Origin: an uncultured Mediterranea sp.
Lineage (GTDB): Bacteria; Bacteroidota; Bacteroidia; Bacteroidales; Bacteroidaceae
DNA: 64,000 nucleotides
Direction: 5' to 3'
NCBI GenBank assembly: GCA_945831575.1
Contig: CAMACX010000005.1
Span: forward strand, 1-64,000
Under the pieces are notes generated by a model. It was given only the letters and a program-made list of their open reading frames with translations. It was not told where the DNA came from and searched no databases. The position numbers were made by a program, and so were the translations under genes. Position 1 is the stretch's first letter, and each line of letters starts with the position of its first letter. Below, in pieces: positions 31,000 through 39,198 of the stretch.

Positions 31000-31916
31000 G
31001 GCTTGCAGGTATTACGTTCAACAAGTTCCATAGCCCGGCTCTCGCTGGAGGCGAAGGGTCCAGAGTGCTCCAGTTTGATGGTACTTACCGCCGCGGCAAA
31101 TCGTCCGGCCTCCTCGACCGAGGCCCCCTGCGCACGTCGATAGACGTAACCCATCGTATAGGTATCGCCACATCCCGTGGCGTCCACCAGCAACAGCGGC
31201 TCATAAGCCGGTATGTCATAGAATTGACCATCCGCATAGATGATGCTGCCAAAGCTTCCCAAGGTGAGCAGCACCTCCTTGACGCCCCACTCAGCCAGTC
31301 GCTCTGCAGCCCGATGCAGGTCCTTCTCGCCCGTCAGCACCTCCGCCTCATACTCATTGACCTTGAGCACATCCACATACTTCAATGCCTCGCGCTTCTC
31401 CTTCCAATCGACCGCAAACACCTCCTCACCGCGCACCTCGCGCAGATAGCCTTGGGCATCCACTACGAGTGTACCCTTTCCATGGAGTGTACGGAGCGTA
31501 TCGAGCGGAAAGTCATCGGCCAGCAGTGAACCGAGCACGATGTAGCGTGCCTCCACGTTGGTGAGCTTTTCGGGCGTAAAAGGGTCGGCCTTATCGCGCA
31601 CACGCTGCTTACGCTCATTGCGGTTGCTGCTGGTGTAGATATTCTCGAAATAGACCGTCTTCCGGCTGGGTAGTACCTCCACGTCGATGCCTACACCTCG
31701 CATGTCATCAACGGCATGCATCTCCTTCTCTGCCAGCGAAGTAATCAGTTTGTAGGAGAGCTGCTCCCGGGGATTGGGAGAGACACGAGTCGATTGAAAC
31801 AAGGAGTTGATTCCATAGGAGAAATAGTAAGAGGTACCCCCTGGCAAAAACACTGTCTGCGCAGGAGTGACTATCTTATCCAGCGTAATGTGGCCGATAC
31901 AACAGATATCTAACAT
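30996..31916 (-). CDS. PfkB-family carbohydrate or nucleoside kinase
   Basis: A 306-residue ribokinase-family kinase. The N-terminal half has MLDICCIGHITLDKIV and FLPGGTSYYFSYGI; the C-terminal ATP/catalytic signature is VDATGCGDTYTMGYVYRRA with the catalytic Asp. The Gly-Gly-Thr hinge is as expected, but the N-terminal signature is divergent, so the sugar cannot be named. Overlap with the FucP-type permease gene suggests it phosphorylates the imported sugar. Confidence 0.85.
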   Translation of the reverse strand: MLDICCIGHITLDKIVTPAQTVFLPGGTSYYFSYGINSLFQSTRVSPNPREQLSYKLITSLAEKEMHAVDDMRGVGIDVEVLPSRKTVYFENIYTSSNRNERKQRVRDKADPFTPEKLTNVEARYIVLGSLLADDFPLDTLRTLHGKGTLVVDAQGYLREVRGEEVFAVDWKEKREALKYVDVLKVNEYEAEVLTGEKDLHRAAERLAEWGVKEVLLTLGSFGSIIYADGQFYDIPAYEPLLLVDATGCGDTYTMGYVYRRAQGASVEEAGRFAAAVSTIKLEHSGPFASSESRAMELVERNTCKP

Positions 31917-31958
31917 ATTTAATAAGTCGTTTTAAGTAATATGCCCAAAATGAGCGTG

Positions 31959-31990
31959 CAAAATTACTCATAGTTATTAAACATGCCAAA
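31959..31990 (-). promoter_or_regulatory. promoter of the PfkB/MFS operon
   Basis: Minus strand TTTG (31987-31990), 20-base spacer, TAATTTTG (31959-31966). It lies across the last codons of the HepT-nuclease fusion, so operon expression starts inside the damaged locus. Confidence 0.7.
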
Positions 31991-32856
31991 CAATTCGCTT
32001 ACATATTTATCGTCTGCCTGGAAAATGACATGGTTCTTCTTGAAGTCCCGTTGATCACCCCAAAAAGAGACCTCTTTGTAGGGTGTGTTAGAGATGATGT
32101 AACTATCCAGCGTGATGTTTGCATCACCCAACTGCGGTTCCACCTCCGTTTTCAGCAGTCTATACAATTGTATCTTGGGGTCATCTAAGCGATGCAGGTT
32201 CCTTATCCCTTTGGGATCAATGAACGTCACGCGTTGCCGCTCACCATCATTTACCCACAGGATGAAGTCGGGATAGAAATTGTTCGCCTCGAAGAAGCCA
32301 ATACCCTTCCGACTCTCGTTGCGCAGGAGATAAAGCTCCTTCCCTGCCAGCTCATCGTGCTTATGCTCCTCGTAATACCTGCGGACATCCCGAACGAAAG
32401 TCTGTTCACCAATATTCAGGGCCACGGGAGAAATCTTAATCAACGGTTCATTGGTGTTCTCATCCATCAGGATTCTATTTCCTCGGTCATCCCGCTCGCG
32501 CAAGCAGAGCAAAGGGAAATAGAGGTGATACTCTTTTATTTGATTTTCTAATTGAGGAAGGTCATTTTGGATGACATCCCAGATTACAGTATTATCTACC
32601 TGAAAATACTCATGGACAATATAGTTTCTCATGCCTGTAATCAGTTTCCATTGCGTATTGGGATGCTCATTTTTGAACTCATTAGTCAACAGATTAGCTG
32701 CTTCACCAATAATTTCAATATTCTTGACTACAGCATAATACATCATGTCGTCTTTCACCAAATCATCAAAACATTTTCCGTTGGTATAACGTTGATTCGT
32801 TCAATGGCTTGGACAATATGCTCCAACCTGATTATGTCTTTACTAGCTTCTCTCAT
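31964..32856 (-). pseudogene. HepT toxin gene with a frameshift, fused to the tail of a restriction-helicase nuclease
   Basis: From ATG 32856 the frame reads MREASKDIIRLEHIVQAIER then INVI and breaks; in the next frame it continues YTNGKCFDDLVKDDMMYYAV, KNIEIIGEAANLLTNEF and the HEPN motif RNYIVHEY (Rx4HxY). One missing T near 32788 restores the standard HepT. After LPQLENQIKEYH the protein does not stop but runs into about 185 residues with FYPDFILWV and FIDPKG, the PD-(D/E)XK end of type III-restriction-like DEAD helicases. A GTG-initiated product from 32761 would be 265 residues. HepT is a tRNA/mRNA RNase toxin; this copy looks dead or altered. Confidence 0.75.
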
Positions 32857-33136
32857 AAATAAGAATTTTGTCTTTTTCTGCTGATTCCAGGGCAAAAGGA
32901 AGAAGAGTGCCTTCTGACACCAAGTCAACTTTACGGCCTAAGCGTTCTTCCAAGTCACTCCACATACCAAAAAACTTCAGTCCTATGGGATGGCTCTTAT
33001 CTAACTGTACGATGATATCCACATCGCTTTCAGGTGTTTGCTCATTTCGTGAAAAAGAGCCGAACAGCCATACCTTCAAGACCGGTTGAGCCTTGAAATA
33101 GTCTGCCACTGTGTTAATAATCATATTCGTTGTCAT
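32843..33136 (-). CDS. mntA: MntA-type nucleotidyltransferase antitoxin
   Basis: A 97-residue minimal nucleotidyltransferase. The active site is GSFSRNEQTPESDVD: Gly26-Ser27, ten residues, then Asp38-x-Asp40; a third acidic residue is in KVDLVSEG (about 71). In known MntA-HepT pairs it AMPylates the HepT tyrosine of the Rx4HxY motif and so neutralises the toxin. Its 3' end overlaps the HepT ATG at 32856 by 14 bases, the normal operon arrangement. The antitoxin is intact although its toxin partner is frameshifted and fused. Confidence 0.88.
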   Translation of the reverse strand: MTTNMIINTVADYFKAQPVLKVWLFGSFSRNEQTPESDVDIIVQLDKSHPIGLKFFGMWSDLEERLGRKVDLVSEGTLLPFALESAEKDKILIYERS

Positions 33137-33204
33137 TATGAAAAGTATTTATATATCCGTTGTAAAAATACAAAAACCTGTCAAGAACGCAAAGGAAATT
33201 GGTA

Positions 33205-33327
33205 TTATTCCACTTCAAACATGCGTTTTGTGAGCTCTTCTTCTATGAGGACCACCTTCCAATGGTCTTCGTCTCGGCGGAGGTTGGGCAAGGTGTTGTC
33301 TCCGTTCACACAAAAGTATTTTTTGAG
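33205..33327 (-). pseudogene. possible C-terminal gene remnant
   Basis: Open frame of 40 codons without a usable start, ending NLRRDEDHWKVVLIEEELTK then RMFEVE and TAA. The charged, helical composition looks protein-like, and the frame is closed upstream by TGA at 33328-33330. The length alone is not significant and I do not recognise the family. Confidence 0.3.
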
Positions 33328-33823
33328 TCATTTTGTTGCCATGTTGCAACACTTGTTGATATACAAGCCATTACGGGTGGCAACAAGGGTGGCAACAAAG
33401 TGGATTTCAGTGTTTTATACCCATTTCTGAGATACTTTTGAGGGGAAACCACCTCTTATTACACTAATTCACCCCTTCCAAATGAATGCGGAATTATTTC
33501 CGGACCTTTCCGGAAAAATGTCCGAGTACTAGCGGACAAATCATTGAGAAGGTCAACTTCCAAACGCTGAGAAGTTAACACGTCAGCCCTCAACTATTAA
33601 CAATTATCACGACAACAACCTACACTGTCTTGGGGGGGCTCACGTATTCCTCTTCGATTGCTCTTCGTTCGGTTTCCGCTAGATTTCCGTTACAGGTTCG
33701 CTACAGGTTCGTTACAGGTTCGCTTTCTCTCCGTTATGGAAGCCAGAGCTAACGAACGGCTAACGAAGGTGCAACAAAGTCGCAAACTTGCGTAATACGG
33801 CGTTTGACGAAAAACAATCCATC

Positions 33824-33854
33824 AATTAGCCACATTTCAGGAATGTGGCTAATT
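33824..33854. repeat. perfect 13-bp inverted repeat upstream of a promoter
   Basis: AATTAGCCACATT-TCAGG-AATGTGGCTAATT, ending 17 bases before the -33 element of the next gene. It could be a terminator, with AATTTTATAT on its right, or a regulator site. Confidence 0.6.
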
Positions 33855-33870
33855 TTATATCGTGATTCTT

Positions 33871-33901
33871 TTTGCCATTACACGGAATAAGCGTAACTTT
33901 G
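33871..33901 (+). promoter_or_regulatory. promoter of the second AAA-ATPase-like/nuclease gene
   Basis: TTTG (33871-33874), 19-base spacer, TAACTTTG (33894-33901): exact consensus, 36 bases before the ATG. Confidence 0.8.
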
Positions 33902-33936
33902 CACTCGAAGTTTCAACCATCTAGACTGACAGGACA

Positions 33937-35667
33937 ATGAACGGACAGTATAAACGCCTGCCGTATGGCATCTCGAACTATTGGCAAGTAAAGCGCGATA
34001 ATCACTATTGCGTGGATAAAACCATGTATCTGGAGCGCATGGAGCGGGCAGGGAATTTCCTCTTCCTGATTCGTCCGCGGCGCTTCGGAAAGAGCCTGTT
34101 CCTCTCCATGATGGAGCTCTACTACGACGTCGAGTCCAAGGATAAATACGATATGCTCTTCGGTGACACCTACGTGGGGGAGAATCCCACGCCCGAATGC
34201 AACAGCTACCAGGTGCTGAGGCTGGACTTCTCCATCTCGGGAGGAAGCATCGAGGAGTTGCGCGAGAATGTATATGGATACCTCGACATCATGTACGCCA
34301 GCTTCGTATCGAAATATGCCAAATACTACCCTGAAGGGTATGTGGAGAACTTCAAGACACAGAAATCCACCAGCGACCGCATGAACTATGTCCACAACAT
34401 GTGCCGGCGCTACGGGATGAAGGCTTACCTCATTGTGGATGAGTATGATAACTTCACCAACACGGTGCTCAACAAGCATGGCGAGGCGGTGTATCATGCC
34501 CTGACACATGCCGAGGGGTTCTACCGCGAACTCTTCAAGCGATTCAAGCCCAGCTTTGACCGCATCCTGATGATGGGGGTAAGCCCCGTGACGATGGATG
34601 ACGTGACAAGTGGGTACAACATTGCTTCGTCCTTGACACTGGACAAGGATTTCAACGAGATGCTGGGCTTCAACGATGAGGAGGTGCGCGGAATTATCCG
34701 CTACTACAACGAGGTAGGGGCTTTCCAACTCGATGTGGAGAAGACGCTGGAGGATATGCGCCCCTGGTATGACGGCTACTGCTTCTCGGAGTACGCCGAT
34801 GTGAAGGGGCATCATGTATTCAATACCGATATGGTGCTCTATTATCTCAAGAGTTTCGTATATAGCGGTGAGGAGCCCGCCGACCTGGTTGACCCCAATG
34901 CCAAGACGGACTATGCCAAGCTGGACCGCGTCGTGCGGCTGGACCAGATTGACGGAGACCGAAAGAGTGTGCTGCTGGAGATTGCTGACCGCGGCTACAC
35001 CTACGGCAGCGTGAAGCGCTCATTCCCGGCCAACCAGCTCACAGACCCGAACATGTTCAAGAGCCTGCTATTCTACTACGGCATGGTGACCATCAAGGGG
35101 ATAGAGGAGGGATTGCCCATCCTGGGCATACCGAACAACAATGTGCGCGAACAATACTTCAACTACCTACTGGTGGAGTACAACAAGATACGACCCTTGA
35201 GACTGGATGACTTGACGGATGCCTTCCGCTTTGCGGCTTACCGTGGCCAGTGGCGTGAAATGATGGAGTACATCTGCCGCCAGTACCACGACACCACCTC
35301 GGTGCGCAGCCTGATTGAGGGGGAGCGCAACCTGCAGGGCTTCATGAATGCACTGCTCACGCTCAATCCTTACTACCTGACGTGCCCCGAGGTGGAGTTG
35401 AACCATGGATTCTGCGACTTCTTCCTCATGCCCGACCTGCACCGCTACCCCGACATCCGCCACTCCTACATCATCGAGCTGAAGTACCTGCCCATGACTG
35501 CCACTGAGGTGCAAGCCCAGACGCAATGGGAAGAGGCAGAGCAGCAGATCAAGGGCTATGCACAGGGGCCCGTAGTCAAGGCCATGACCGAAGGCACGCA
35601 GCTGCACCTCGTCATCGCACAAATCAAAGGCTATGACCTGCTGAAGTTGGAACAAATAAACCTGTAG
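33937..35667 (+). CDS. AAA-ATPase-like protein with C-terminal PD-(D/E)XK nuclease domain (second copy)
   Basis: A 576-residue paralogue of the protein at 9276-10874. Motifs: N-terminal LPYGISNYWQVKRDNHYCVDKT, P-loop-like RPRRFGKS (46-53), Walker B-like LIVDEYDNF (165-173), and the nuclease pair CDFFLMPD then IIELKY (Glu514, Lys516) with QQIKGYA. It keeps all catalytic positions, so it is probably active, but the cellular role of the family is unknown. It stands alone between a perfect promoter and a perfect terminator, next to a decayed toxin-antitoxin locus. Confidence 0.87.
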   Translation: MNGQYKRLPYGISNYWQVKRDNHYCVDKTMYLERMERAGNFLFLIRPRRFGKSLFLSMMELYYDVESKDKYDMLFGDTYVGENPTPECNSYQVLRLDFSISGGSIEELRENVYGYLDIMYASFVSKYAKYYPEGYVENFKTQKSTSDRMNYVHNMCRRYGMKAYLIVDEYDNFTNTVLNKHGEAVYHALTHAEGFYRELFKRFKPSFDRILMMGVSPVTMDDVTSGYNIASSLTLDKDFNEMLGFNDEEVRGIIRYYNEVGAFQLDVEKTLEDMRPWYDGYCFSEYADVKGHHVFNTDMVLYYLKSFVYSGEEPADLVDPNAKTDYAKLDRVVRLDQIDGDRKSVLLEIADRGYTYGSVKRSFPANQLTDPNMFKSLLFYYGMVTIKGIEEGLPILGIPNNNVREQYFNYLLVEYNKIRPLRLDDLTDAFRFAAYRGQWREMMEYICRQYHDTTSVRSLIEGERNLQGFMNALLTLNPYYLTCPEVELNHGFCDFFLMPDLHRYPDIRHSYIIELKYLPMTATEVQAQTQWEEAEQQIKGYAQGPVVKAMTEGTQLHLVIAQIKGYDLLKLEQINL

Positions 35668-35745
35668 TTATGTCTCAGAGATGAGCAGAAGATACCAACG
35701 CATTGCAAAAAAAACGAGCGAATTCTCACGAATTCCTCGCCTCTG

Positions 35746-35780
35746 AAAAGAAAAGCCGAAAGGCTTTTCTTTTTTCTTTT
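35746..35780. terminator. bidirectional intrinsic terminator
   Basis: AAGAAAAGCC-GAAA-GGCTTTTCTT with U-rich tracts on both sides (TTTTTTCTTTT on the plus strand, TTTTCAGAGG on the minus). It ends the plus-strand nuclease gene and would also end a minus-strand transcript starting near 35920. Confidence 0.85.
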
Positions 35781-35920
35781 AAACAACATATAATCCTAAA
35801 AAACGTCTCTTTTTTCTACCTATGAGAAATTAATCCTATTGAAAACACTAATACTCAAAAAATATTACCTTATTACTAATTACCTATCTAATTACACTTA
35901 TTCTTCATCGTTTCCCAACG
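35746..35920 (-). ncRNA. candidate minus-strand small RNA
   Basis: A promoter-like pair on the minus strand (TTG at 35954-35956, 19-base spacer, TACCTTTG at 35927-35934) points into about 170 bases with no meaningful open frame (the only early ATG gives six codons) that ends at the hairpin 35746-35771. It is separated from the eda terminator at 36037-36068, so it is not simply the operon end. Candidate only. Confidence 0.45.
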
Positions 35921-36036
35921 ACGCTGCAAAGGTAGCGCTTTATAAGAAATCTGCAATAGGAAACGAGAAAAATCTTATGTTATATAACATACTTTTCGAC
36001 TTTTCACTACCCTATTTACACTTATTCAAAGACAAA

Positions 36037-36068
36037 CCCCCGATGTAATTGGATAATCACATCGAGGG
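36037..36068 (-). terminator. intrinsic terminator of the kdgK-eda operon
   Basis: Minus strand CCCTCGATGT-12-base loop-ACATCGGGGG followed by TTTGTCTTT. Located about 40 bases after the eda stop. Confidence 0.75.
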
Positions 36069-36107
36069 CAGTCCCCTTTAACACCTTTAAACAAAACGAT
36101 TTTTTCC

Positions 36108-36776
36108 TTATTTTCTAGCCTCGGCGATGTATGCCAGGGCCTCCTTGCACTTGGCCGTGACATAGGCCCAGTCCTCAGCAGCCACTTTGTCCTTGGGGAA
36201 GAGTTTGGAGCCCATACCCACGCAGAAGACGCCGGCCTTAATCCAAGAGGTGAGGTTCTCCTGTGTAGGCTCAACGCCTCCAGTCACCATCAGCTTAGAC
36301 CAGGGCATCGGAGCCAACAGCCCCTTCACCAGCTTAGTGCCCAGCACATCACCGGGGAATATCTTGCAAAGATCACAGCCTACCTCCTGAGCAGCACCTA
36401 CCTCGGACACACTACCACAACCGGGCGTATAGGCCACGAGACGACGGTTGCAGATCTTGGCTATCTCGGAGTTGAACAACGGACCTACCACAAAGTTGGC
36501 ACCCAGCTGCAGATAGAGGGCAGCCGTGGCTGGATCTACAATGGAGCCCACACCCAGCGCCATCTCAGGGCACTCCTTGGCTGCATACTTCACCACCTCG
36601 GCAAACACCTCGTGGGCAAAGTCACCACGGTTGGTAAACTCGAAGGCACGCACGCCACCGTCATAACAAGCCTTAACCACCTTCTTCGCTACTTCTGCAT
36701 CCTTGTGATAGAACACAGGTACCATGCCGGTTGAACCAATCTTGTTCAGTACGGCTATCTTATCAAATTTTGCCAT
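36108..36776 (-). CDS. eda: 2-keto-3-deoxy-6-phosphogluconate / 4-hydroxy-2-oxoglutarate aldolase
   Basis: A 222-residue class I KDPG aldolase, splitting KDPG into pyruvate and glyceraldehyde-3-phosphate. The Schiff-base lysine is Lys138 in [10 protein letters not shown] and the catalytic glutamate is Glu46 in [22 protein letters not shown] and VTGGV are the phosphate- and substrate-binding loops. It follows kdgK by 40 bases and is the last step of hexuronate breakdown. Cytosolic trimer by family knowledge. Confidence 0.96.
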   Translation of the reverse strand: MAKFDKIAVLNKIGSTGMVPVFYHKDAEVAKKVVKACYDGGVRAFEFTNRGDFAHEVFAEVVKYAAKECPEMALGVGSIVDPATAALYLQLGANFVVGPLFNSEIAKICNRRLVAYTPGCGSVSEVGAAQEVGCDLCKIFPGDVLGTKLVKGLLAPMPWSKLMVTGGVEPTQENLTSWIKAGVFCVGMGSKLFPKDKVAAEDWAYVTAKCKEALAYIAEARK

Positions 36777-36816
36777 TTCCTATAGGATATGATATGTGAT
36801 ACTTATACTAAATAGA

Positions 36817-37842
36817 TTATCTCTGTACGCGACCACTGGCATCGCCACCGGCAAGGGCCTCCACTTCTTCTAGTGATACCAGATTGAAGTCGCCGTTGAT
36901 GGTATGCTTCAGAGCGGAAGCGGCTACGGCAAACTCCAAGGCCTCACCCTGGTTGGGCTTGGTAAGCAGACCGTGGATGATACCACCCGAGAAGGAGTCA
37001 CCACCACCTACACGGTCGATGATGGGGTTGATGTCGTAACGCTTGGACTCGTAGAACTCGGTACCGTTGTAGATCATGGCCTTCCAACCGTTGTGCGTAG
37101 CCGAGAAGGACTCACGCAGGGTCGAGATGACGTACTTGAAGCCAAACTCCTTGGCCATGGCAGTAAAGATACCCTTGTAACCAGCTGCATCGGTCTTACC
37201 ACCCTCTACATCGGCCTCGGGCTTGAAGCCCAGACAGAGCTCGGCATCTTCTTCGTTACCGATGCAGACATCAACGTACTGCATCAAGGGCTTCATGATG
37301 GACTGTGCCTTCTCCTTGGTCCAGAGCTTCTTGCGGAAGTTGAGGTCAACCGATACGGTAACGCCGTGACGCTTGGCAGCCTCGCAAGCCAGCTTAGTCA
37401 GCTCAGCAGCCTTGTCCGAGATGGCCGGCGTGATGCCCGACCAGTGGAACCAGTCGGCTCCCTCCATGATGGCATCAAAGTCAAAATCCTGCGGATCGGC
37501 CTCGGCAATGGATGAGTGAGCACGGTCATAAATCACCTTACTGGGGCGCATCGAAGCACCTGTCTCCAAGTAGTAGATACCTACACGGTCACCACCACGG
37601 GCAATAAAGTCGGTCTTCACACCATACTTACGCAGCGCATTGACAGCCGACTGGCCAATCTCGTGCTTAGGTAGCTTGGTTACAAAGTAAGCATCGTGTC
37701 CATAGTTGGCACAGCTCACTGCTACGTTGGCTTCGCCACCACCATATACTACATCAAATGAATCAGACTGCACAAAACGTGTGTTGCCCGGAGTGGAGAG
37801 TCTCAGCATGATTTCTCCCAAAGTTACGATTTTCTTTGCCAT
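36817..37842 (-). CDS. kdgK: 2-keto-3-deoxygluconate kinase
   Basis: A 341-residue PfkB-family kinase that phosphorylates KDG to KDPG with ATP. The N-terminal half GEIMLRLSTPGNTRFVQSDSFDVVYGGGEANVAVS is characteristic of KDG kinases; the catalytic signature is IIDRVGGGDSFSGGIIHGL. Transcribed divergently from the LacI-type regulator with two dyad operators in between, and upstream of eda in the same operon. Confidence 0.95.
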   Translation of the reverse strand: MAKKIVTLGEIMLRLSTPGNTRFVQSDSFDVVYGGGEANVAVSCANYGHDAYFVTKLPKHEIGQSAVNALRKYGVKTDFIARGGDRVGIYYLETGASMRPSKVIYDRAHSSIAEADPQDFDFDAIMEGADWFHWSGITPAISDKAAELTKLACEAAKRHGVTVSVDLNFRKKLWTKEKAQSIMKPLMQYVDVCIGNEEDAELCLGFKPEADVEGGKTDAAGYKGIFTAMAKEFGFKYVISTLRESFSATHNGWKAMIYNGTEFYESKRYDINPIIDRVGGGDSFSGGIIHGLLTKPNQGEALEFAVAASALKHTINGDFNLVSLEEVEALAGGDASGRVQR

Positions 37843-37970
37843 AATATTGATTATTTCGTTTTATAAATAATTAATTTCTCTTTTTTGTTTCAAATTATCA
37901 CAGAAGCAGAAAATAGATTTAACTACCAATGAATAAATATGTTAAGTTATGAAATTCTCAAAATCCTATC

Positions 37971-37992
37971 TTCTCGTGTGCGAGCACAAAGG
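37971..37992. promoter_or_regulatory. LacI-type operator 1, overlapping the kdgK -7 box
   Basis: CTCGTGTGC-GAGCACAAAG, an imperfect version of operator 2 with the core GTGTGC-GAGCAC. It overlaps the minus-strand -7 TACCTTTG (37987-37994), so a bound repressor would block the kdgK-eda promoter. Confidence 0.6.
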
Positions 37993-38015
37993 TACAACAT
38001 TTTTTGGAATACAAA
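37987..38015 (-). promoter_or_regulatory. promoter of the kdgK-eda operon
   Basis: Minus strand TTTG (38012-38015), spacer 17, TACCTTTG (37987-37994); leader of about 140 bases to the kdgK ATG. Confidence 0.65.
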
Positions 38016-38032
38016 AAATTATCGTATATTTG
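38003..38032 (+). promoter_or_regulatory. promoter of the LacI-type regulator
   Basis: TTTG (38003-38006), spacer 18, TATATTTG (38025-38032). The palindromic operator 2 lies just downstream of the predicted start. Confidence 0.65.
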
Positions 38033-38052
38033 TGACGAAAAATTTAAGATTA

Positions 38053-38074
38053 TTATTGTGTGCGCACACAATAA
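38053..38074. promoter_or_regulatory. LacI-type operator 2, perfect 22-bp palindrome
   Basis: Each half is TTATTGTGTGC. The centre is 82 bp from operator 1, about eight helical turns, and it lies 14-35 bases beyond the predicted regulator start, suggesting autoregulation and looping. Confidence 0.75.
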
Positions 38075-38122
38075 GACAAGAATTGATGTATTTATTAACA
38101 ATAAAAACGAAGGAAAAGAGTC

Positions 38123-39178
38123 ATGGAACGAGTGAGAATTAAAGACATTGCAGCAATGGCCGGCGTATCGGTTGGCACAGTGGACCGCGTCATCCACGGG
38201 CGGAGCGGCGTATCGGAAGAGAGCCGGATCAGGGTAGAGAAAATCCTGGAGCAACTCCATTACCAGCCCAACATGTATGCCAGCGCACTGGCCTCCAACA
38301 AGAAATACTATTTTGCCTGCCTGCTCCCCCTACACAAGAATGGAGAGTACTGGAGCGACGTGGAGCGAGGTATCATGCAGGCTACGAAGACTTACAGCGA
38401 CTTTCACGTAAGCCATTCGCTCTCGTTCTATGACCCATACGATTACCACTCGTTTACTGATGCTGCCAACCGGATTCTGGAGCAGGACCCGGACGGCGTA
38501 CTCTTCGCTCCCACCCGTCCTGAGTTCACGTGCCCCTTCGTGGCCCAACTCAATCAGCGCAATATACCTTATATATATATAGACTCAAACGTCAAAGAGT
38601 ACCCCGCCCTGGCATTCTACGGTCAGAACTCCTACCAGAGCGGCATCTTTGCAGCACGGATGATGATGATGGCCGCAGGCAAGGAGACGCAGGAGGTCGC
38701 CATATTCAGGAAAATCAACGAAGGCATTGTAGGCTCCAACCAGCAAGAACGGCGCGAAGTGGGATTCCGCGAATACATGGCCCACCACTTCCCCGACTGC
38801 CGCATCTGGGCTCTTGACCTCCACGCCAAGCGGAGCGATGAGGACCAGGACATGCTGGAGCATTTCTTCAGTTCCCACCCCCAGCTGCACAACGGCATCA
38901 CCTTCAATTCCAAAGCATTCATCATCGGCGAATACCTACTGCAAAGGGGTATTACCGACTTCCAACTGACGGGTTATGACCTGCTCAAGCGCAACGTGGA
39001 GTGCCTGAGGCAAGGAAGTATTGCCTTCCTCATCGCACAGCAGCCCTCCCTGCAGGGATTCAACGGCATCAAAGCTCTGGCCGACCACCTGATCCTCAAG
39101 AAGGAGGTCAATTGCATCAACTTAATGCCCATCGACCTGCTGACCAAGGAAAATATCGATTATTACTTCAATTTGTAA
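38123..39178 (+). CDS. LacI-family transcriptional regulator of hexuronate use
   Basis: A 351-residue LacI/GalR regulator. HTH and hinge are in RVRIKDIAAMAGVSVGTVDR and VIHGRSGVSEESRIRVEKI; the rest is a periplasmic-binding-protein-like effector domain (YFACLLPLHKNGEYWSDVERGIMQA, VLFAPTRPEFTCPFV, IPYIYIDSN). It sits between kdgK-eda and uxaA with matching dyads on both sides, so it most likely controls both units in response to a uronate intermediate such as KDG. Effector not demonstrable from sequence. Confidence 0.9.
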   Translation: MERVRIKDIAAMAGVSVGTVDRVIHGRSGVSEESRIRVEKILEQLHYQPNMYASALASNKKYYFACLLPLHKNGEYWSDVERGIMQATKTYSDFHVSHSLSFYDPYDYHSFTDAANRILEQDPDGVLFAPTRPEFTCPFVAQLNQRNIPYIYIDSNVKEYPALAFYGQNSYQSGIFAARMMMMAAGKETQEVAIFRKINEGIVGSNQQERREVGFREYMAHHFPDCRIWALDLHAKRSDEDQDMLEHFFSSHPQLHNGITFNSKAFIIGEYLLQRGITDFQLTGYDLLKRNVECLRQGSIAFLIAQQPSLQGFNGIKALADHLILKKEVNCINLMPIDLLTKENIDYYFNL

Positions 39179-39198
39179 CTCCTAATTTTTTATTTCAT

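Larger units (their letters stand above)
33137..33936. other. 800-base gene-poor region with repeats and hairpins
   Basis: No complete gene. It contains a possible gene tail on the minus strand (33205-33327); TTTCCGG-N6-CCGGAAA (33498-33517); GTCCG/CGGAC (33521-33538); three 11-base direct repeats CGYTACAGGTT at 33688-33720; a perfect 13-bp inverted repeat at 33824-33854; and the promoter at 33871-33901. Plus-strand frames of 80-114 codons here have no protein-like features. It looks like a deletion scar between the toxin-antitoxin locus and the next gene. Confidence 0.6.

Noticed and set aside
33086..33441. Two plus-strand frames of 114 and 80 codons near the toxin-antitoxin locus
   Set aside because: They lie partly antisense to mntA and over a repetitive scar; composition is not protein-like.
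35839..36048. 69-codon plus-strand frame downstream of the second AAA-ATPase-like gene
   Set aside because: A/T-rich, overlaps the minus-strand promoter and the eda terminator, no ribosome-binding site.
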